Source of the DNA: an uncultured Bacteroidales bacterium
GTDB lineage: Bacteria; Bacteroidota; Bacteroidia; Bacteroidales; UBA932
NCBI GenBank assembly: GCA_944322585.1
Contig: CALUPB010000003.1
Coordinates: forward strand, 1-64,000
DNA length: 64,000 nt
Direction: 5' to 3'
This document shows positions 59,407-64,000 of this stretch, piece by piece. The notes below the pieces were generated by a model. It saw only the letters and a program-made list of their open reading frames with translations. It was not told the origin of the DNA and ran no database searches. A program made the position numbers and the translations under genes. Each line of letters starts with the position of its first letter. Position 1 is the first letter of the stretch.

Positions 59407-60633
59407 TTACATATTGTCCAGTTCCGTAAGCAGGCGGGATTTCTGAAGACGATCCTGATATGCAGCTCCTGCAAGATAATTTTCGGTCACCGCAAGGTTC
59501 GAATGTCCGAGACTTTCGGAAATGTACGAAATGTCGGCTCCGTTCCATTTGAGTACCGTGGCAAATGAATGTCTTGCCGAATAGGTGGTAAATCTGGGAA
59601 TACCTATCTCTTCCGCAATCCTGGCAAGAGCCCTGTTGCACCTGGCAATGACTTTCCGCACTCTGTTTGCCATATCGAAAGCGTCATCCATGGGCGAGGC
59701 GTACCTGAACAGGTACGTATCCCCGTTCCCGTCATATTCATTGCCCCAACGCGCCACAATCATACGCATCTCCGGAGTGAATACTGCTTTTATCTGCTTC
59801 CCTCCGGACAACGAATACCGTGTCTTGGCTCTCACGAACCATATCTCCCCTGCCACGACATTGCTGTATTTAAGATAGAGCATATCCTTGAAATTGATAC
59901 CGTTACACAGATATGAAAAAAGCCACAAATCACGGTATTCTTCAAGCCTCGGGTCGCCCCTGTACTGGATTATCTTTTTTATGGAACTTTTGGAGAGGGC
60001 AAGCTTCCGCCCTATACCCGGTCTTATCACATACCGTCTGTGCCCGTACGGGAAAGACCGGGCGGGAATCAGACCGTCATCCAGAGCCTGCTTCATGACC
60101 GTCTTCAAGGTCTTCATATATATGCTGACCGTCGTCTGGCTCTTGCCTTCATCGGACCAGAACTTCTCGCATCTTTTCAGCCATTCTACGGTGACATCGG
60201 CAAGAGGAATGTCCGTTCCGGCAAACCTGTTGATATTCTTCAGGGCAGACCTGCATCTGTAGAAAGAATTGACTTTCCCTTCCAGTCTGAACTGTTCCAT
60301 CATTGAGGAAAGCATGGCATCTACCGTCCTGCTTCTTGATCTGCCAAGCCGCGATCCGAGCATGGAAAAAGAGAAATTGCCGTTTCTGACAAGAGCCTCC
60401 ACTTCAGACCTGACCCTGTAGAACATATCCTCTATCATCTCTACGGCAGAAGCTTCCGAACCTGCGGGAAAACTCTTCCATTCTTTCTCTGAAATATCCT
60501 GACCTGTAGGGAAATATTTCTGGATTCTTCTGTAAACCACTTCTACCTTTACAGGGTAAAGGCCCGATTTCTTTGCCCGTCTCCTGTCCAGAACGACGAA
60601 CACGGAGACTCCGTTTTTTGAATACTTGAACAT
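59407..60633 (-). CDS. Tyrosine recombinase (Tsr/phage-integrase family)
   Basis: A 408-residue site-specific recombinase with an N-terminal arm-binding/SAM-like region (residues about 1-210) and a C-terminal catalytic domain. Visible catalytic parts: K in RAKTRYSL, the HxxR box as TTYSARHSFAT (Tyr in place of the first His, common in this phylum), H in SLGHSNLAV and nucleophile Tyr in VTENYLAG. The first Arg position reads LCNGINFKDML, where Asn stands in the usual place of Arg. Adjacent to the inverted repeats at 59057-59292, it is the best candidate for their inversion. Confidence 0.92.
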   Translation of the reverse strand: MFKYSKNGVSVFVVLDRRRAKKSGLYPVKVEVVYRRIQKYFPTGQDISEKEWKSFPAGSEASAVEMIEDMFYRVRSEVEALVRNGNFSFSMLGSRLGRSRSRTVDAMLSSMMEQFRLEGKVNSFYRCRSALKNINRFAGTDIPLADVTVEWLKRCEKFWSDEGKSQTTVSIYMKTLKTVMKQALDDGLIPARSFPYGHRRYVIRPGIGRKLALSKSSIKKIIQYRGDPRLEEYRDLWLFSYLCNGINFKDMLYLKYSNVVAGEIWFVRAKTRYSLSGGKQIKAVFTPEMRMIVARWGNEYDGNGDTYLFRYASPMDDAFDMANRVRKVIARCNRALARIAEEIGIPRFTTYSARHSFATVLKWNGADISYISESLGHSNLAVTENYLAGAAYQDRLQKSRLLTELDNM

Positions 60634-60639
60634 ACTTTT

Positions 60640-60686
60640 AATCCGTTAAAATTTACATGCAATGTACATGCAAATTTTAACGGATT
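60640..60686. repeat. Palindrome directly upstream of the recombinase gene
   Basis: AATCCGTTAAAATTT (60640-60654) and AAATTTTAACGGATT (60672-60686) are perfect 15-bp inverted arms around ACATGCAATGTACATGC, which holds a direct repeat of ACATGC. It ends 7 bp before the ATG. It lacks a T tail on either strand, so an autoregulatory site or a structure over the ribosome site is more likely than a terminator. Confidence 0.8.
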
Positions 60687-60740
60687 GAAACATAAGAACC
60701 GATAAAGGGAAAGCAACCCCTTATCCCTGTCAGACTTATC

Positions 60741-62174
60741 CTACTGATAGCCTTCGTTCTGCGTAAGGAACGGATATTGTCCCAAGGCGGTTTCGGGAAC
60801 AGGCAGAAGAGCATTGTGACTGCCGTACTCTCCCTTACCCTGAAGCATGTCATCCGTGATGCCCCACCTTCTCCATGTAGAATACTCAAGGCTCTCGCTC
60901 TTGAGATCCTGCGAGAAAAGTGTCCTGATACATTCCGCAATCTCTTCTTTCGTTGACACCGGAGTTGCCATTGGCGGCATACCTTTCCAGACAGATATCC
61001 GGTTGACGAACTGCATTGCTTCTACTGTCCGTTCCAGTTCATTGGCCGCTTCAGCCGCCATCAGGAGGACTTCCTCATAACGTACCGGATGATAATAGGT
61101 CCCCTTGGCGAGCCCGGCATCAGTGTCTTCGAAACCGGACCATATCACTCCCGGATTTTGGGCCGTGGCAAAGACATTGTCCTCGGCCAGCGCATATTTT
61201 CCGCTATTTATTATCGCAACACATTTATCGAAAGCCTGTTCATAACCTTGAAGGGCATTCAGGTACACCCTGGCCGACACAGCCCGGACAGCTCCGCCAT
61301 AATCCTCAGCGGCATATGCCTCCATCATATCCAGTTCCGCCAAAAGGGCATTCACATCGGAATGAGGCTCACCGTTCCCCATATAGACGAACTGCCCGTA
61401 AAATCCGAGAATATCACTGTAAATCAACGCCATACCGAGACGGATTTTCTGGACGGCCGTACTCCCGGCAATTTCCGACTCCCCACCGTCAGACAATGCC
61501 GACACCAATGCAAGTCCCTTGTCTATGGCATCATAAGCCATATTCCAATATTCCTCCGATACCTTAACGACATCCGTATATGAAAAACCGTCATAACCAT
61601 AGGCCAGTTTCTGGTTGAGCGTTCTGGTCCGGAAACAGAAATCCTCAAAGACGGATTCCCATGTCTCAACAGCCTCATCTTCCGACATTGCCGGTTCCGG
61701 GATTATGTCCTCTACAATATGGATGCAGCTCTTTCCCGCAGGTATCGCCGACCCGATGACAGCCACTCCGTTCACGGAAACAGTACCGTCACCGTTGACG
61801 GATATGAGGAGCTTCTCCCCTGAAAGGCTTACAAGTTGCTGACCGTCTGTCAATCCTGCATGGTTTTCCTCCACTATGTGTCGTCTTACCCAGCTCAGGT
61901 CAGGCACGGCATCAGACTTTGCCGCTACAGTATTTTTTACTGCGAACACCGTGATTTCTTCGGATGTCACATCCGACAGATCCGCCTGCTTGAGCAGTTC
62001 AACGAAATGGCCGGCTTCCGGCACAGCCTCCTCAATGACGTCGATAACTTCTTCTACGGCAGCAGGAAGATTACCCTGTCCATCTTCAGGATCCGGCTTT
62101 CCGTCATCAGTGCATGAGTAGAAAAGAGAGGCTGCTACCGCTACCCCTCCCAATAAAAGCAGTCTGTTTTTCAT
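60741..62174 (-). CDS. Fasciclin-SusD/RagB fusion lipoprotein
   Basis: A 477-residue lipoprotein (SLFYSCTDDGK). Residues about 35-165 resemble a fasciclin/FAS1 domain (EEITVFAVKNTVAA, RRHIVEENHAGLTDGQQLVSLSGEKLLISV, SCIHIVEDIIPEP). Residues about 175-477 are SusD/RagB-like (VRYEEVLLMAAEAANEL, STWRRWGITDDML, LLPVPETALGQYPFLTQNEGY). No SusC is adjacent. It lies 107 bp upstream of the recombinase on the same strand. The N-terminal FAS1 assignment is moderate. Confidence 0.75.
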   Translation of the reverse strand: MKNRLLLLGGVAVAASLFYSCTDDGKPDPEDGQGNLPAAVEEVIDVIEEAVPEAGHFVELLKQADLSDVTSEEITVFAVKNTVAAKSDAVPDLSWVRRHIVEENHAGLTDGQQLVSLSGEKLLISVNGDGTVSVNGVAVIGSAIPAGKSCIHIVEDIIPEPAMSEDEAVETWESVFEDFCFRTRTLNQKLAYGYDGFSYTDVVKVSEEYWNMAYDAIDKGLALVSALSDGGESEIAGSTAVQKIRLGMALIYSDILGFYGQFVYMGNGEPHSDVNALLAELDMMEAYAAEDYGGAVRAVSARVYLNALQGYEQAFDKCVAIINSGKYALAEDNVFATAQNPGVIWSGFEDTDAGLAKGTYYHPVRYEEVLLMAAEAANELERTVEAMQFVNRISVWKGMPPMATPVSTKEEIAECIRTLFSQDLKSESLEYSTWRRWGITDDMLQGKGEYGSHNALLPVPETALGQYPFLTQNEGYQ

Positions 62175-62262
62175 TACAATGTCTGTATTTGAGGTTTTAC
62201 CAAATGTATGTCGACAAAAATCCGACCTGCTGCAGAATAAAGGTAAAATATCCTTTAATGCC

Positions 62263-62538
62263 TCAGAAATCGAATTTCTCGATCTTCATCTCGGCCAGGC
62301 CCTGGATTTTCGGAACGAGGGTCACGAAATGGTCAGCCTTCTCGTGTGCGGCAAGGGCAGCTTCATCGCGCCACGTCTCGCAAATCATAAGCACATCCTC
62401 CCGTGTCTCGCTTCCGAAAATATCGTAGGCAATGCAACCATCGTCATTCAATGAAGCCTCAACGAGTTTCCTGGCATCAGCCACCACTGCATCGCGGTCC
62501 TTTACATCGACCCTGATAAAAACATTTACTCTGATCAT
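62263..62538 (-). CDS. Antibiotic biosynthesis monooxygenase (ABM) domain protein
   Basis: A 91-residue single-domain protein of the dimeric ferredoxin-like ABM family, similar to YgiN-type quinol monooxygenases (VFIRVDVKDRDAVVADARKLVEASLNDDGCIAYDIF; ETWRDEAALAAHEKADHF). Start 62538 (MIRVNVF) is chosen because it opens the first strand. The real substrate in such proteins is usually unknown. It stands alone, 88 bp upstream of the fasciclin-SusD gene. Confidence 0.88.
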   Translation of the reverse strand: MIRVNVFIRVDVKDRDAVVADARKLVEASLNDDGCIAYDIFGSETREDVLMICETWRDEAALAAHEKADHFVTLVPKIQGLAEMKIEKFDF

Positions 62539-62655
62539 GATACTATATATTAATGTTATATTCCGTACGTCCTTCTCCGGAGCGCCCCGATAACATGCCG
62601 GATCCGGATACCCGTTCCACATCGTACAAATATAACTCAATTTACCGGTTAAGCA

Positions 62656-62690
62656 GTAAGAAACAGTTTTGAATTTTTCCGAAAATCGCC
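62656..62690 (+). repeat. Dispersed intergenic repeat
   Basis: AGTAAGAAACAGTTTTGAA followed by TTTTTCCGAAAATCG, a member of the AAGAARCTGTTTTGAA family. A second, inverted copy (plus strand CAAAACAGTTTCTGAAGAA) is at 62946-62964, so the two flank the structured element between them. Confidence 0.6.
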
Positions 62691-62730
62691 TATAAATTAT
62701 TATTCCTATCCGCATTATTACCCCTAAAAG

Positions 62731-62912
62731 GAAGCCGGACCGAGAAGTTCGGACGGCGTGGCCGCCCGTGGTCTCGTGAACGGGAGGTCGTGAACGGTTC
62801 ATGAGAATAGCCGGTGGACATTTGAAAGTGAGCAGCCGCCATAGTGAACGGGAGGGACCCGCGACGGAGTCGTGGGAGAGATTTACCGGTCCGAACATTT
62901 CCGGTCTGCTTC
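62731..62912. other. Multi-hairpin structured element, possible ncRNA or MITE
   Basis: The ends pair over a long range: GAAGC/GCTTC (62731-62735, 62908-62912), GACCG/CGGTC (62738-62742, 62902-62906) and GTTCGGAC/GTCCGAAC (62747-62754, 62889-62896). Inside are four hairpins: GGCG-TGGC-CGCC (62755-62766), CTCGTGAAC/GTTCATGAG (62773-62805), GGTGG/CCGCC (62813-62840) and CCCGCGAC-GGA-GTCGTGGG (62858-62876). It lies in the 455-bp gap between two divergent genes and has no reading frame of note. Strand is not known. Confidence 0.6.
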
Positions 62913-62971
62913 TATAAGGTATTTTGCGGATAATCATTTAAATTACAAAACAGTTTCTGAAGAATTTTCAG

Positions 62972-62979
62972 TAGTTTTG
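62972..62979 (+). promoter_or_regulatory. -7 box of the HMA-AraC regulator gene
   Basis: TAGTTTTG followed by C matches TAnnTTTG, 14 bp before the ATG at 62994. A GGAGGGAAC ribosome-binding stretch lies between. Confidence 0.6.
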
Positions 62980-62993
62980 CGACAGGAGGGAAC

Positions 62994-63722
62994 ATGAAGA
63001 AAATATACATAAAGAATATGGTATGCCCGCGCTGCATCACGTCGGTAAGGGAAATATTCCGGAAGAACGGGATAGAGCCGGCCGGAGTGGAACTCGGCAT
63101 CGTCACTCTTGACAGCGATATTCAGGAGCCGGCAGCATACGGGGGCGACACCGTTACCTGCCTGACACGAGAGGAGACAAGACATCCCATGACCGCAAAT
63201 GCAGAGTCTTTTACAGCCGTGGATGAAGGTCCGGCGACCGGCGGTCCTTCCGTAAGCGGGACAGCAGAAACCTGTACGGAAAACGATATGAATGCCCGGA
63301 TGCGGGAAATCAGGCATGACCTGGAAGGATGCGGTTTCGAGATAATCGATGACAGGAAAATGCAGACAGTGGAACGGATCAGGACAGGAGTGATAGAATA
63401 TGTACGCGGTCCTGAAATCGGGGAAGGGATAAAGCTGTCCGAATTCCTGCAGAAGAAATGCCTGAAAGAATACAGTGCCCTCAGCAAGCTGTTCACGGAA
63501 ATGAAAGGAATGACCATAGAGAAATACTGCACCCTTCAGAAAGTGGAATACGTCAAAGAGCTGCTTTTCTACGGAGAACTGAATATCAGCGAAATTGCCG
63601 ATCTGCTGCATTATTCGAGCACGGCACATCTGAGCGCCCGGTTCAAGTCCGTCACAGGCCTCACTCCGTCACAGTTCCGCCGTCTGAAATCCCCTGCCCT
63701 CTCCCCTATTGACGGGATATAA
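62994..63722 (+). CDS. HMA-like/AraC-family transcriptional regulator with insertion
   Basis: A 242-residue protein. The N terminus MKKIYIKNMVCPRCITSV is a heavy-metal-associated-like fold with CxxC; the domain resumes at GCGFEIIDDRK. Between, about residues 43-100, a polar Thr/Glu/Ala-rich stretch looks inserted into the domain. The C-terminal ~110 residues are an AraC HTH (LSEFLQKKCLKEYSALSKLF, ISEIADLLHYSSTAHLSARFK). The family is widespread in Bacteroidetes; whether metal is bound is not settled. Confidence 0.85.
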   Translation: MKKIYIKNMVCPRCITSVREIFRKNGIEPAGVELGIVTLDSDIQEPAAYGGDTVTCLTREETRHPMTANAESFTAVDEGPATGGPSVSGTAETCTENDMNARMREIRHDLEGCGFEIIDDRKMQTVERIRTGVIEYVRGPEIGEGIKLSEFLQKKCLKEYSALSKLFTEMKGMTIEKYCTLQKVEYVKELLFYGELNISEIADLLHYSSTAHLSARFKSVTGLTPSQFRRLKSPALSPIDGI

Positions 63723-63735
63723 CCCCCATGACTCC

Positions 63736-63873
63736 TCCCCATTAAAAGCATCCTGATTGGGGAAAGTGTCAGAAATGACAGTCTCTTCGATTGGGATTTG
63801 GAGACCGTATTGGAAACGGTTATTATGGTAATCGAAAACTCTGTCATAAACTGACATGAATTTCGATTATCAT
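63736..63873. other. Second multi-hairpin intergenic element
   Basis: Consecutive hairpins: TCCCCA/TGGGGA (63736-63763), TGTCA-GAAA-TGACA (63767-63780), GTCTC/GAGAC (63781-63805), ACCGT/ACGGT (63804-63820; they share two bases, so only one forms at a time), and a long stem ATGGTAATCGAAA/TTTCGATTATCAT (63825-63837, 63861-63873) capped by TGTCA/TGACA. The run 63723-64000 has no supported gene. The first hairpin may end the regulator transcript; the rest are unexplained. Confidence 0.5.
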
Positions 63874-63969
63874 GATATATTTACGATTTCCTGCTGAAGG
63901 ACAATTCTTTGGAGCTATATACAATATGAGAATCGAAGCAGAAATTCAGGAGCTATTCCTATAAAAATT

Positions 63970-63990
63970 TAGAAGCTGCTTTAATTTTAA
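63970..63990 (+). repeat. Dispersed intergenic repeat at window end
   Basis: TAGAAGCTGCTTTAATTTTAA, a diverged member of the AAGAARCTGTTTTGAA family. The window ends 10 bp later, so what follows cannot be seen. Confidence 0.4.
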
Positions 63991-64000
63991 TGATTATCCA

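Noticed and set aside
62731..62912. CRISPR-like repeat with GTGAACGGGAGG
   Set aside because: Only a few short, irregularly spaced copies and no cas genes; the hairpin structure explains the repetition better.

Overview
The window comes from a Bacteroidales chromosome, probably a gut commensal. The evidence is SusC/SusD pairs, Bacteroidetes-type promoters (-7 TAnnTTTG with an upstream TTG/TTTG near -33), lipoproteins with SPII signals, a BACON/FISUMP protein, and a tuf-secE-nusG-rplKAJL-rpoBC order typical of the phylum. Genus cannot be fixed from sequence alone.

Layout. 1-13.4 kb is core: tRNA-Tyr, -Gly and -Thr in a cluster with a ~121-bp repeated spacer, then tuf, tRNA-Trp, secE, nusG, rplK, rplA, rplJ, rplL, a terminator-like attenuator, rpoB and rpoC. 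13.5-15.1 kb and 31.2-32.8 kb hold two near-identical AAA-ATPase/PD-(D/E)XK proteins that flank the first utilization locus. 15.2-31.1 kb is a mannan-type polysaccharide utilization locus on the minus strand (mannose-6-phosphate isomerase, ROK kinase, SusC, SusD, SusE/F-like, two GH76, GH92, MFS permease) with a divergent GntR/HutC regulator. 33.0-49.2 kb is a second locus: an AraC/receiver regulator with a vestigial kinase domain, a GH109-like protein, a nucleoside hydrolase, two GH123/DUF4091-like proteins, a BACON/FISUMP lipoprotein, SusD, a frameshifted SusC, a sugar permease and a ribokinase. Its combination of SusCD, lipoprotein nucleoside hydrolase, permease and ribokinase recalls the ribose/nucleoside (rus) loci of Bacteroides. 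49.6-53.3 kb is etfB-etfA-acyl-CoA dehydrogenase. 53.4-60.6 kb holds DedA, an OmpA-family protein, a 1159-residue coiled-coil surface lipoprotein and a tyrosine recombinase. 60.7-63.7 kb holds a fasciclin-SusD fusion, an ABM monooxygenase and an HMA-AraC regulator.

The strongest discovery-type signal is at 59057-59292. Perfect 14-bp inverted repeats enclose a consensus Bacteroidetes promoter that points away from the surface lipoprotein gene, with a tyrosine recombinase gene alongside. This looks like a phase-variable promoter caught in the OFF orientation. Other notable signals are: a G8 tract that frameshifts the second SusC; a matching G8 tract inside the ROK kinase; three nearly identical LacI/PurR-type palindromes ahead of three transcription units of the second locus, two of them in an identical promoter-operator layout; a hybrid-two-component remnant lacking the kinase catalytic boxes and the receiver lysine; mosaic divergence between the AAA/nuclease paralogues; two multi-hairpin intergenic elements with no gene; and a dispersed intergenic repeat (core AAGAARCTGTTTTGAA).
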